From positions 257,652 through 306,719 of the forward strand of contig MU130011.1 in assembly GCA_015039465.1 (NCBI GenBank): a DNA stretch of 49,068 nucleotides, given 5' to 3'. Origin of the DNA: Phlegmacium glaucopus (lineage: Eukaryota > Basidiomycota > Agaricomycetes > Agaricales > Cortinariaceae). The translations under genes and the position numbers were made by a program. Under the pieces are notes generated by a model that was given only the letters and a program-made list of their open reading frames with translations, did not search any database and was not told the origin of the DNA. Below, piece by piece: positions 33,963 to 44,145 of this stretch (the stretch's first letter is position 1; each line of letters opens with the position of its first letter).

Positions 33963-34298
33963 TAAAAAAATATGGAAATTATATGATACAGGTAGAGCGA
34001 TTATGGGTGCTCTGGTATAGACCGTAGAGAAATAAAATGCCGGGGGAACGGGAAAAACCCAAACTAGAGAGGGAGAGAAAAGAGGCGACTATGCATATGA
34101 AAGAAGGAGAGAGAGTGTGGAAAAGACAGATTGCAGACATGATAATAATAAAAGTTGCGATTGTACTAGGGTCGCGCACAGCCCCTTCAGTAAGGGTCCG
34201 TATACTCAGGATCGGTCACACATGACCGATGATAGCAAACTCTTCCACGGCCAATCATGCCCTGCCTGAGAATATTGAAAGATTACACTTGACTTGGC
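33963..34298. other. Intergenic region between the two host genes
   Basis: 336 bp between the start of the transcription factor and the stop of the Afi1/SPA gene. Purine-rich with 'gagagagagtgtgg' sequence; it must hold the transcription factor promoter. No other feature is visible. Confidence 0.4.
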
Positions 34299-37200
34299 TC
34301 AAGTAACGGAGACGATTGAGTTAGAATGTACACGAGAATTCAAAGAGTGGTCTGTAAAATGTTGGTGTCGATGATATTGATTTTGTTCTAGGGATTTCAT
34401 TTCTTTCGCATGAGCTTGGCGCACATAGGCATAGCGCTGAAAGTGATTGAGTGCTTGAAGGAACAAAATGCCCACCTAAATTTATGTCGTCAGTCGTAAC
34501 AATCAAAAGAAGGCGTTGATATAGATCGTCCAACTCACTGGAAATGCGCGCAGTTGGTTGAACAGATTTACCGTGTAATTCCGTACAGCTTCCTTCTTAT
34601 GAAACAGCGAAAACCCTAGGTACAACAGGCCTCCACCATGAGGCAGTGACGCGAGGAGCTACAGAAGAACGGAGTCAGAATTTATGATTCTTTAGACTGG
34701 AAACGGGTTTGGATCACATTACTTACTTCAACGACCTGATCGTACGTCTTAACACCTTCGGCCAGGCTCTTCGTGATGGCCAATGCCTCTGCGTCTAGCA
34801 TATTTTTCGCATACCGAAGCCGGAACAATTGGTGCAGAACGTCAAAGCCTTTGATTGCACTGCTTGTCTTATATTTGGCATAATCCTGCATATTTGATAA
34901 GGTTGAATGTAGCATCTATTAGTATAGGACTGAGAAAACCATCACATACCATGACCAAATAATGATAACTATTGGTTTTCCGCCAAGCCTCAATACGGTG
35001 AGCATTGGCGACTAGCTCTTTCCAGCCGTTCGCTTCGTCGCTGAAAGCAATCCCGCTTCCGAGCTTCGGAGGTCGACCAGCGGTTTCTGTAAAGGGCGCG
35101 CTTGGATACCCAAACATAGTATTACCAGTGATTTCCTCCTCGTAACGCGATGCAAGCCGAACGAAACGAGTAACATATTCAGTGAATCGCATACGAACAA
35201 GTGTCTCGCCAAAATGGTCCTCAATCGCTGCACGAATCTATTAAAGATTCAGAAAAACAACATAGGTACAGAGTTTGGCCTTACATCTTCGATGAACACT
35301 TTGTCGGCGTTATTATCTTTTCCCGATTCTGCTTTAGAACCTTCTTTAGCAATACGAACGAGTTCATCTTCACTTGTTGTAGATGATTCGGCTTTCAAGG
35401 TTCCTGATCTTGTAAGAAGATGTCCGCCCAAGCCGATAGTTGCCGTCGCAGGATACGTTATATGAATGTCTTTCGCAACAGTCACACTACCGTTGCTAAT
35501 GTCCAAAAGTAAATCCCATGCTCTTGATGCCTCAAAAATGGGATTCGTCACTCCAGCTATGTAGGCGGGACTAATGCAAGAAATGTTAACTTTTTGGACA
35601 CAAAAAAAGGATAAAAGACATACACAGCTTCCCACTCATCTCTATTGTTCAGATTCGCATAGGGGAAAGCGCGCTCAATAAAACCTCTTAGCACAGCACC
35701 ACATCCGGACCCCAAAGCACATGCCGAGAGGACGAAGCTTGAAACCTCTCCAGCAGGCCGTTTATGACCTAGAAAAATGATACGTTTCCCAGTTACTAGT
35801 GCATTGAACAACACAATTATCGGATGCGTTTGAGGCCCATTGGTGTGCAAATGTGGGTGTACAGGTCCGGTGAGAAGTTGGTGCGATGAAAATACCTTGA
35901 TCAGAGTGATGAGGGAATACTGGAGAATCCTTGTTAATGAAGGGAAGCAAAAGTAGGCATCGAAAATGATGACACACATCGCCAACTTCTTCGGGGAAAG
36001 TTGATAATGGCATTTTGATTGGAAGTTGATGATCCTTATATGCGACTGTGGTATGATAAAAGTGGGTGTCTTTAACTACTCCATGTCGCAGCAGAGGGTC
36101 GAAAAATGCTTGTGGATTTAGAGGGCGATAGGTTTGTTCCTTGCCGCCTTGGACGTGGGACGACGACGACGAGGCGTCAATGGATTTCCGGTTTCTGGAC
36201 GAGCCTACCAAGGTACCACCCCCTATCAAAGAGACAACACTGGCAGCATCTCCTCCTTTTTCTTTCGGAATAATATCCAATGCACTCTCGTCGCCAACCC
36301 ACACTGCACTTCCGCCAAGGGAAAAAGATACATCCGAGGGAGAATGTTGAGCATAAGCCAGAGGTGAAGTTGGCGGCGCACTTTCTAGTTCCATGCGGTC
36401 TTTACCACGTTGATTGTCTTTTCTGATGCTCCTGCTCTCTTCTTGAAGCCTTTCCTTATCTCGGTTCCTTGACATAATACCCTCTTCAAAACTGGAATAG
36501 GAGTCGTTTGAGTTTGTTGATTTGTGAAGGACAGATCTTGAACCGATAGCAGTTGGGGTGTGGCCCCAAGCTTGCTGGGAAACGAGATGAGAAAACTTCT
36601 CTGCAAAAATATCTTTGCGTTCGGATGAGCGCATAACTAGTTTTTCGTGACGCGTCAAGACAGGCGCTCCAGAAAGGTCCATTGAGTTGACGGCGTCAAA
36701 GAGTCGCGCCAGACAGTCTTGGGATGGATCAGCAAAATAATCATCAAGAGCCATGAGAAGGAAAGGCTTTTGAGGCTAGTGAGATCTAGGTTAAGTTAAG
36801 ACAAGGTATAATGAGCGCAGACCTTGAAAATCTGAATGAAGGAATGACGCGTGCAAATGGCAAGTGCAAGAACCTGCGCCCCTCTGAGAAAAAGGAGGTA
36901 AGAAAATCTGTGGCTTGAATATAGATAAATAAAAGGAACCTGTCCAAAGATTTGTCGTGTTTTGTCCTAACCAAGTTCAAGACACACAATAGCTCTGGGC
37001 GATGAGTACGGAGACGGTCATTGTTCTCACCCGGAAGAGGTACGGGAGTGGCTTCAGGAGTATCAAGGGCAAGGACTGGGGATATGGTGTTGAAAGGCGT
37101 CTGATTTAGAAAGAATATAGTCCAGTCGTCCAGTTGTGTTTCTGCCCCATCAGGTAGCATGGACATAGCAAGGACACTAAAAGTGTGTTGATTCAATATA

Positions 37201-37324
37201 AATGGCATAAAAGATGGTTTGCTTGCCTTTCATCCACACCCAGAGGTTGAGGAAATTGATATTTGAGTTGAGCACCCTCCTGAATATGGAACTCTGCCAG
37301 GAGGACAAATGAGCAATGATTCAT
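34299..37324 (-). CDS. Afi1/SPA (DENN-like) cell-polarity protein, MesA/AFI1-like
   Basis: The ATG at 37,324 opens 'MNHCSFVLLAEFHIQEGAQL', the Afi1 docking-domain signature. A GC-AG intron then leads to 'SVLAMSMLPDGAETQLDDWT' and 'IFFLNQTPF'. Next come 'PELLCVLNLVRTKHDKSLDR', 'MALDDYFADPSQDC', a low-complexity Ser/acidic linker, and the SPA (stabilization of polarity axis) region: 'SLITLIKVFS', 'PIIVLFNALVTGKRIIFLGH', 'VLSACALGSGCGAVLRGFIE', 'RAFPYANL', 'YIAGVTNPIFE', 'WDLLLDISNGSV'. The C-terminus has 'FTEYVTRFVRLASRYEEE' and 'LHQLFRLRYAKNMLDAEA', with the stop TGA at 34,301-34,299. About ten short introns. Afi1 proteins act with the Arf3 GTPase in polarised growth at the cell cortex; this role is inferred from the family. 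No stops or frameshifts were seen. Some exon edges are approximate. Confidence 0.85.
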
Positions 37325-37545
37325 TAGAGATAGCACCGGAGGCAACCGTATTACAGGACAGTTCAAGGTCAACTGCCTTTAAGGATTTAAGCTTAAGGCT
37401 TATTTTGGGAAATATATATATATATAATATAATCTTATTTATTAAAAAAGAAATAGGTATTTCGGACATATTACATAATCAGTTGCGACAACTTCAGCTG
37501 GCGTTCACCCGCACACAGCATCCGTGTATTATATAATTATAAATG
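37325..37545. promoter_or_regulatory. Upstream region of the Afi1/SPA gene
   Basis: AT-rich, with 'atatatatatataatata' at about 37,411-37,430, a plausible TATA-like/poly(dA-dT) promoter element about 90-100 bp upstream of the start codon. Contains no ORF of interest. Confidence 0.35.
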
Positions 37546-37622
37546 ATGGCACGGTGGCCTAGGGGTACCATCGTCTGTGCTTAGCCTCGCGCTGGGCAAG
37601 GGTTCGAAACCTGCTGTCGCCA
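37546..37622 (+). ncRNA. tRNA-like Pol III head, probably of a SINE
   Basis: An A box (tggcctagggg, 37,555-37,565) and a B box (ggttcgaaacc, 37,601-37,611) are correctly ordered and spaced for an internal RNA polymerase III promoter, and the segment ends 'gtcgcca'. The T-arm can pair with one mismatch, but the two acceptor arms do not match (ggcacgg against tgtcgcc), so this is not a good tRNA gene. A tRNA-derived SINE is the best reading; the sequence to about 37,935 could be its body. Confidence 0.55.
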
Positions 37623-38640
37623 CTTACAGACTACATGTTGACACTGTGAGATTCCACTCCTGCCAAATCCTGGGTTCAGTTCGGACCGCTTATTCACAAT
37701 GACCTCAGTCTCACGTGTCGAGGGTGGCACTATATTACTGTCATCGCCTTGCTTTAAGGGGAGCTGTCGCTTTGTCAGCGTTGGAACCCTGAAGTGTACC
37801 CACCGGCAGCTCATTGGAAGGTTACCCCGTGGCATCCCGGGTGGCCGCACATGAGAAGACCAATCGGCCAAGCTGTCAGTGCGTGGCACGGCTCCTGATT
37901 CATCACCACTTTGTCCCCTGCATTCAACACCCTTCTAATATCACAAGATCACGATACGATTTGTCATACGCCTCCCAATATTAATCCGGAAGAAACGTCA
38001 AGAAGTACCAACAATCCCGTGGGAAAAAACTCGACAAGGTAGTCACGAGTCACTAGAAGAAAAAGAAGGCGCACAAGAAAGGAAGGATCAGTGGAAACAT
38101 TGGGAGAAAAGGACAAAAGGTAGTGGGTTAAATACAGAGATTTGGCTACGATATTACCTATAATTACCATAAAAAGTCCGGGGTGTCAACATACATGGGA
38201 ACTACTCTTAGTACAATAGAAACCGGCATACAACATACTTCGGTATTAGATACCCTTATGGGGAGCCGACCCGGGGAAGGAAACAGAGGGAACTTGGGGC
38301 TATGTTGGCACATCGATAGGTAGCTTAGGATTCCCTACATGACTATGTAACACGTCGAAAAGGGAATTAAATCTGCGTGACAAAAAAAATAAAAAAATAA
38401 AAAAAATAAAAAAAATAAATTATAAATATTACATAATTGATGTGAACGAAGAGGGACTGGAACAAACGGGCGCCATTTTGGGTGGAGGTGTGACAGCCTG
38501 CCAAACATGTGAATGGACTTAGTGAGATTTCAATGATTTCAACTCTTTCATGATCAACATCGTCATCACTCTGTCCCTCACTCGCAAGTCACTTATAATC
38601 CAATTTACAAAACACCTTCCAATCTTTATCTATCTAGCAT
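37623..38640. other. Non-coding region with probable SINE body and A-rich tract
   Basis: Contains the possible SINE body (to about 37,935) and an A-rich microsatellite of A6-8T units at 38,382-38,420. The A-rich tract could be the tail of a longer retroposon starting at the tRNA-like head, but no target duplication was identified. No gene seen. Confidence 0.4.
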
Positions 38641-39021
38641 CTATGTTAAAACAGCAAACATCATCTCTCTAGGGTTAAGGGGGCTCGAAGAATCATTGGA
38701 ATAACCTGGTACTTTGAAGGTAAATTGCATCTCCTCAGGAATATCATGCACTAATTCCACTTGCTTCCTTTTCTTTGCAGGTTTTTCTGTTCTCTCTTGA
38801 CCGTCATGTCCTCTCTTTGACGTGTGAGGTTTTGCTGGGAGGGGTACAAGTGGTGGAATGTTCATATCTCTCATTGTGGCATATAGCTTGTCCCCATAAG
38901 TTTTCTCCCATCCCCACTGTCCACCCAAAATCACTGACAATTTCTCCTGTGTAGGTACTGGTCCAATGCTTGCAAGAAGATCAATAAGAGGATTCAATAA
39001 GAGGGCGTCTGCACTAAACAA
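38641..39021 (-). pseudogene. Orphan C-terminal gene fragment, function unknown
   Basis: A clean 126-codon frame (SADALLLNPLIDLLASIGPV ... GGQWGWEKTYGDKLYATM ... SKRGHDGQERTEKPAKKRKQ). It has a hydrophobic/aromatic first half and a basic, nuclear-localisation-like second half. Its apparent start is almost at the edge of the LTR at 39,023, so upstream exons were probably cut off by that insertion. It resembles C-terminal tails of mobile helicase-type proteins only vaguely, and I do not assign it. Confidence 0.4.
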
Positions 39022-39022
39022 T

Positions 39023-39593
39023 TGTTAAGTTTAGACAAAGGGATAACATCAGAGTAACTCCGGAACAGAACCAGAACAAGTAACGGAAAGGACTTTGGCC
39101 TCAGCATATGTGCTGTGCTGCCCAGCTCCTATAGTGTCCTGATTTCGGAACCGGAAGAGAACAGAATAAGACAGAAGACCTCAGTGACTTAGAGGATGAA
39201 CAAGAGGAGGAAACTAAGTTGATATTGGAAACTAAGGAAAACATACAAGCTTTGAGTACTTAAATAATAAAAGGAATAGCAACCGAAATATAAAGGATAA
39301 ATATAAAGTGCTGCATTCTGCTCCTGGAAGGTCCTGCATTCTTGGGTGAATAATCCATAGCGGGTGTGCTGACTGATAGTGGGAAAGTGATGACAAAGAA
39401 ATAGTGGTTGTGGCGAAGATGTGGTATTGGGTTTGGAGTAATGTTGGAAGAGCCGGAATGATACGGAGAAGTCTCGGAGTTGGACGTAGGAGGAGTAGAT
39501 CCGGAAACAAGGGAAAGTACTGGAACGGAGTATGGACTACCGGAGACAACTCTGACGGAGCTGGACCGGAGTAACATATAACAGAATGTAACA
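39023..39593 (+). mobile_element. LTR candidate upstream of the coiled-coil/Cys gene
   Basis: Starts TGTTAAGTTTAGAC and ends CAGAATGTAACA: TG...CA ends with the inverted TGTTA/TAACA. Its interior is rich in 'ccgga' motifs and contains TATA-like sequence. The ORF starts 120 bp after its end, as a leader would. No matching second LTR or target duplication was found in the window, so the call rests on the termini. Confidence 0.45.
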
Positions 39594-39712
39594 GTACCTC
39601 CCTGTCAAGGCCGAGACCCTTGAGGCCATGTGCTGGTCTGTGCGCGATCAATGTGTTATAAATAGTGTCAGACGTTGGATCCATCTCTTCAACTCGGACT
39701 ACCACCACCACC

Positions 39713-40401
39713 ATGCCCAATACCTCAAATAACAATGCAGGGTCTTCCTGTCCCACAGCCTCTAACTTAGCAAAGTTGGAAGAAGCGCGGGCTCATATGC
39801 AGAAACAGCAGGAGGAGGAGGAGAAGTGTATGGAGGTAGAGATTGAGGCAGCATGGAAGGAAGACAAAGAGGAGGAGAAACGGAGAGCGGAAGTGGAGAG
39901 GAAGAGGGTGGAAGCGGAGAAGAAAAGCAGAGAGGAGCAGCAGCAGAAACTGCTGGAGATGCAGCGGATTCGACAGGTGGAGGAGCAGAGGAGGAAAGAA
40001 GTGGAGGTAATCGACTTAGATGATGAAGAGGTAGAAGAAGAACAGGAAGACAATGGAATGGAGCTGGGGCCCAGTGTCCCAAAAAAAGAAAACTAAACAA
40101 AAAAGTAAGTGAATTTCGGTAAAAAAGGAAAACGTAACACTAAAATGAATTATAGGGGCAAGTAACTCCAACCATGAAGGAAAACCGGCTGGCCTGTGGC
40201 CAATGTATGGGCACAGGTACTATGTGCCACAGAAAGACGTGTGGGCCCAGGTGCTGGAGGTGCTACCAGCTGAAGAAGGGTTGTAGCCTAGTCGGAGGAA
40301 AAAAAGAGGACAGTGACGGTTGACATGCTGGCGGAGAAGGTCGGAAATAAAGAAAAAGGCAAAGCAAAAGAAAAGGAGATGGATGGGATGGAAAGGTTTA
40401 C
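39713..40401 (+). pseudogene. Coiled-coil/cysteine-cluster gene, 5' part (broken by inversion)
   Basis: Exon 1 from the ATG at 39,713 encodes a strongly charged coiled coil (EEARAHMQKQQEEEEK ... KKSREEQQQKLLEMQR) with an acidic end (DLDDEEVEEEQEDNG). After a short intron (about 40,110-40,154), exon 2 encodes the cluster ACGQCMGTGTMC ... CGPRCWRCYQLKKGCSL. Two A-runs (about 40,080 and 40,300) each carry a one-base frameshift. After the second the frame continues '[20 protein letters not shown]', then stops making sense at 40,401, where Gypsy RT begins. Its natural C-terminus is at 43,517-43,169 on the minus strand. It is the same family as the gene at 3,682-5,272. Function unknown. Confidence 0.7.
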
Positions 40402-43002
40402 CAATGCCCCTGGCGGTTTCCAAAGGTTCCTTAACACTATTTTTGCTGACCTTTTAGATGTCTTTGTAATCATCTACTTGGATGACATCCTCATTTTCTC
40501 CATCAACGAAAAAGATCACATCAAACATGTCTCTGAAGTCCTCTAACAGCTTTGAGATAATAATCTCTTTGCTAATGGTAAGAAATGTGTTTTCCACTCC
40601 AATTCCGTCGAGTACCTGGGTCACATGATTGGTCCTGATGGCCTTTCAATGGATCCGGCAAAAGTCCAAGTCATTCAAGACTGGCCGGAACCTCAGAAAG
40701 TCAAAGATGTCCAGTCCTTCCTTGGTTTTGCTAATTTTTACAGGTGTTTCATCCACAACTATTCTGATATTGTTGTTCCATTGACTCATCTTACCCAGAG
40801 AGATATTCTGTGGGTTTTTGATGACAGTTGCCACCTTGCTTTTAAGACTCTCAAGGAGGAACAACTTTCTGCTTCTCTCCGAGCTACTTCATGACTTCCC
40901 ACTGTACTCCATGGTATCTTTACCATGGATGTCGAAGAGCTCAACAAGGGGATCCTTTCTGCTCTTTCCACGGATCCCCTTGCACAGTCCTACTTATCAG
41001 ATATCAATAATCCAAAGTATGTTAGATGGTCAAAGGACACTTCCGGATTCGTCCAGATTGATCAACAGATCTACGTTCCAGATTCCAGAGATCTTCATCT
41101 CTGTGTCCTTTGTTATTATCATGACCATCCTGTCTCTGGACATTTTGGTGTCAACAGGACTCTTGCGGTTATCCGTCGAGAGTACACTTGGCCCAGTGTT
41201 CGTGTTTTTGTCACTGACTATTGTAGGACTTGCACCACCTGTTCTCGGTCCAAAGCCAAACATCAGAAACCATATGGCCTACTCCGACAACTCCCTGTTC
41301 TATCCTGTCCCTGGGACTCCATCTCCATGGATTTCATTGAACACCTTCCGGACTCCGAAGGTTTCACTGTGGTCTTAGTCATAGTAGACCATTTCACGAA
41401 ACAATCCATTTTCATCCCCCACATACGACACCATCACTTCTTCTGCTCAACTTGCTGAACTATTTGTCATCCACGTGTTTTCCAAGCATGGTGTTCCACC
41501 CCATGTAACTTCCAATCGTGTAGGGTTACCAAAGTTCAGTTCAGTTCAGTTCTTCACCTCCTCAGCCTGAACTGAACTGAACTGTTTGCATATATGGTCC
41601 TGAACTGAACTGAACCATTTAAGAACTGGTTTGAACTGAACTGAACTGAAGAACCATTATAAAATCTGAAATTTTACCTTTTTCTGAAAATTTGTTGTAC
41701 AAAGACCTTCCTTAGCCCTTAGCCACTTGATTTCCACTCATATATGATCTCAGAACTCCTTTAGAACACATAAAACCATTGATTTATATTTATTTTCCTA
41801 AATAGGCAGTACTAATCTATGCTGACATAATAACATCACATACCAAGTCTGGCCATTACCTCCATTATTTCATGCTAAAAAACCATTCCAATGTTCATAA
41901 ATTACTGAAGAATCACTTTCCAGAAAATGTTAAGTCAAAAGAAGAGAATTGCCTGGCCTTCTAGGATGGTTCAGCAGTTCAGTTCAGTTCGAACTGCATG
42001 AACCATAAATCTCTAAATGCCTGAACCTGAACTGAACTGAACTGATAATTCAGTTCAGTTCAGTTCAGTTTAGGTTCATGAGTCAGTTCTGAACTGAACT
42101 TTGGTAACCCTACAATCGCAGTTCCAAGTTTGTATCTCACTTCTTCAGATCCCTCAGAAAAGCCCTTGACATGAAGTGGCACTTCACCTCCAGATACCAC
42201 CTGGAAGGTGATGGACAAACGGAACGCATCAACCAGACCTTGGAACAATACATCTGCATCTACTGCAATTATTAGCAAGATAACTGGAGTTCACTTCTCC
42301 TGTTAGCAGAATTCTCCTACAACAATACTCTGAGTGCCACTACCGGTGTATCTCCGTTCTTCGCCAACAAAGGTTACAATCCAGCTATCACTATCCATCT
42401 GGAGTATGACCTCGTATCCTCCCATGCTCACAGGTACATTATGGACCTTAACAAACTCCACAAGGAACTCTGAAAAGCTATCCTTACTTCCCAGGAACAA
42501 TACCAATGTTCTGTGGACAAGCGTCGGATTCCTCCTCTGGACTTCAAGGTTGGAGATTGAGCCTTTGTCAAAGCACAATTCTTCCATACAACCAGACCTT
42601 CAAAGAAGCTATCTTGGTCCATATGAGATTATTGCTCAGGCAGGTCCTTTGTCCTGGACCCTTTGTCTTCCCGACAACATGCGTGCTGTCCATCCCGTTT
42701 TCCATGTTTCTATGCTAGAGCCCTCAGTTCCGAACATTATTCCAGATCGTACTCAACCTCCACCTCCTCCGGTTGTCATTGACGGAGAACAGGAGTTTGA
42801 GGTTTCCGAGATTTTGGACTCTAAATTGGACAACAGACGGCGTGTATGCAAGCTCCTGTACCTAGTCAAGTGGTCTGGCTATGAAGGTACCAATGAAGAA
42901 ACTTCCTGGTTACCAGCTAATGAATTAGGACATGTGTCTGAACTTGTTGCTGATTTCCACAAGAGCTATCTGGCTAAGCCCAGACCTCTTCCACTCTCTT
43001 GA
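40402..43002 (+). pseudogene. Gypsy chromovirus pol: RT C-terminal half, integrase, chromodomain (decayed)
   Basis: Reading starts in mid-RT ([10 protein letters not shown], with the catalytic 'YLDDILIF'), then the RT thumb/connection (HMIGPDGLSMDPAKV, FLGFANFYRCFI). Most of RNase H is deleted near 40,890. Integrase follows: the H-H-C-C zinc binder (HPVSGHFGVNRTL...CRTCTTC) and the core with Asp in 'SMDFIEHLP' and Glu in 'TERINQTLEQYI'. The second core Asp is replaced by Asn (VTSNR). The end is a chromodomain (EFEVSEILDSKLDNRR, LLYLVKWSGYEG, TSWLPANEL) with stop at 43,002. Chromodomains direct integration to marked chromatin. Several stops and frameshifts are present, and a MITE interrupts integrase. 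The N-terminal RT half is at 43,518-43,822 on the other strand. Confidence 0.85.
41519..42114. mobile_element. MITE with TTCAGTTCAG subterminal arrays inside Gypsy integrase
   Basis: 596 bp with termini TGTAGGGTTACCAAAGTTCA and its near-perfect complement at the right end. It is flanked by the 4-bp direct repeat 'atcg' (or 5-bp 'aatcg', ambiguous by one base). Multiple 'gttcagttcag' and 'gaactgaactgaa' units crowd both ends. No coding sequence; the centre is AT-rich. Removing it restores a continuous integrase reading. Confidence 0.85.
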
Positions 43003-43168
43003 TTCCTTTTCAATCCCTTTCCTTGTTTTTTCTGTTCCTTTCCATATCTTTTCCATTCTTTTCCTTTCTGTTATCTTACTGTTCTGTTCACACAAAACAA
43101 AGTCAAGAAACAATATTTTTATAAACACAAAACAAAAAGAAACAACAAGAAAAAATACAATTCATATT
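43003..43168. other. Short spacer, AC- and T-rich
   Basis: Lies between the chromodomain stop and the stop of the minus-strand coiled-coil fragment. Contains 'tttccattcttttcctttc' pyrimidine tracts and an 'acaaaacaaaaag' purine run. Nothing coding is visible. Confidence 0.4.
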
Positions 43169-43517
43169 CTATCTACTCTTTTTTTTTTCTACTCCTTCCA
43201 TCCCATCCTTCTCCGCTCCTTCTTCCTTTTCTCTTTCCGTTATTTCTGTTCTGTCCTCAATTCTTTTTTCCCATCCTCCTTCCAACTCCGACCCACTTTC
43301 CAACTCCTCGTCTTCCCCCTCGTCTTCCGTCTCCTCCATCCCGACTCCCCTGTTCACCCTGACCTTCCTTTTCTCTTCCTCACTCCGTCTCACCCTTTCT
43401 TCATTCTGTCTCTCCTTCTCCAGTTCCCGCCTCATCCGCACCTCCATTCCCAACCTGATCCCCTCCTGCATCTCTCCCAACTTCCTTAATATCTCTCCTA
43501 TCATTTCCAGCCCCTCT
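43169..43517 (-). pseudogene. Coiled-coil/cysteine-cluster gene, displaced C-terminal part
   Basis: On the minus strand this reads 'EGLEMIGEILRKLGEMQEGI ... RRELEKERQNEERVRRSEEE' and an acidic/basic coiled tail ending 'VEKKKSR' and a stop. It has no start codon of its own in this frame other than in the abutting Gypsy RT sequence. Inverting 40,402-43,517 joins it in frame to the 5' part at 40,401 (MERFT then EGLEM). Confidence 0.6.
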
Positions 43518-43822
43518 GTAAGTCTGAAAGGCATGACAAGCTATTTAAAGGAGCCATAGCGGGTACGGAAAGCAGTCTTCCACTCGTCTCCGGCAGCAAT
43601 CCGGACGAGATGGTAGGCATGCTTTAAGTCAATCTTAGTAAAAATCCTGGAATTGTGTGGAGCATCAAGTAAATTGGAAACAAGAGGTAAAGGATACTTG
43701 TCTTTCCGAGTGATGGCATTGAGTTTTCGGAAGTCAACACAAAGCCGTAATGACCTGTCCTTCTTCTTGATAAACAGGACAGGTGTTCCAAAAGGAGACT
43801 TTGGAGGCTGAATGAAACCCAT
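43518..43822 (-). pseudogene. Gypsy reverse transcriptase, N-terminal half (displaced)
   Basis: Minus strand: '[20 protein letters not shown]', '[15 protein letters not shown]', '[15 protein letters not shown]' (first catalytic Asp), '[11 protein letters not shown]', an in-frame stop, then 'LVMPFRLT' ending at about 43,518. This is the part that should precede '[10 protein letters not shown]' at 40,402 on the other strand. The upstream end is cut by the Copia LTR at 43,822. Confidence 0.85.
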
Positions 43823-44138
43823 GTTTAGGTGCTCGTTGTTCGAATCTAAAGTGATAGTCTCAGTATTAGCATCAAAGAGATGATGAACAACTAATGTTAT
43901 TGTGTACCTAAAGCGATAGTCTAGGTAACAGTGACAAGAGATGAGTTGTAGTTTACAATATGATAGAAGGATAACCTTACCTCAGTGTTAGTGTCAAGGA
44001 GACGATGAACAACTGAGGGTAAGATAAATCATGAAGGTGGTTTTTATATATGGAATCTGAGGTGTCTACACAAACAAATAAGAAAAGGGTGGCGTGAGGC
44101 GTGACATGAAGGATCATGTGATGAGACAAATGTCAACA
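43822..44138 (-). mobile_element. Copia 3' LTR
   Basis: On the minus strand it runs from TGTTGACATTTG (44,138) to CACCTAAACA (43,822), 317 bp with TG...CA ends. It follows the polypurine tract 'tgaggggggc' (44,139-44,148) at the end of the Copia RT-RNase H frame. It contains two diverged copies of an 'agttgttcatc(g/a)tctc' segment. It inserted into Gypsy RT, cutting that gene's 5' side. Confidence 0.8.
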
Positions 44139-44145
44139 GCCCCCC

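Noticed and set aside
37546..37622. Functional tRNA gene
   Set aside because: The acceptor stem does not pair, although Pol III boxes are good; listed as a SINE head instead.
39762..40100. Ser/Pro/Leu-rich minus-strand ORFs over the coiled-coil gene
   Set aside because: They are shadows of the Glu/Lys-rich coiled-coil codons on the + strand.
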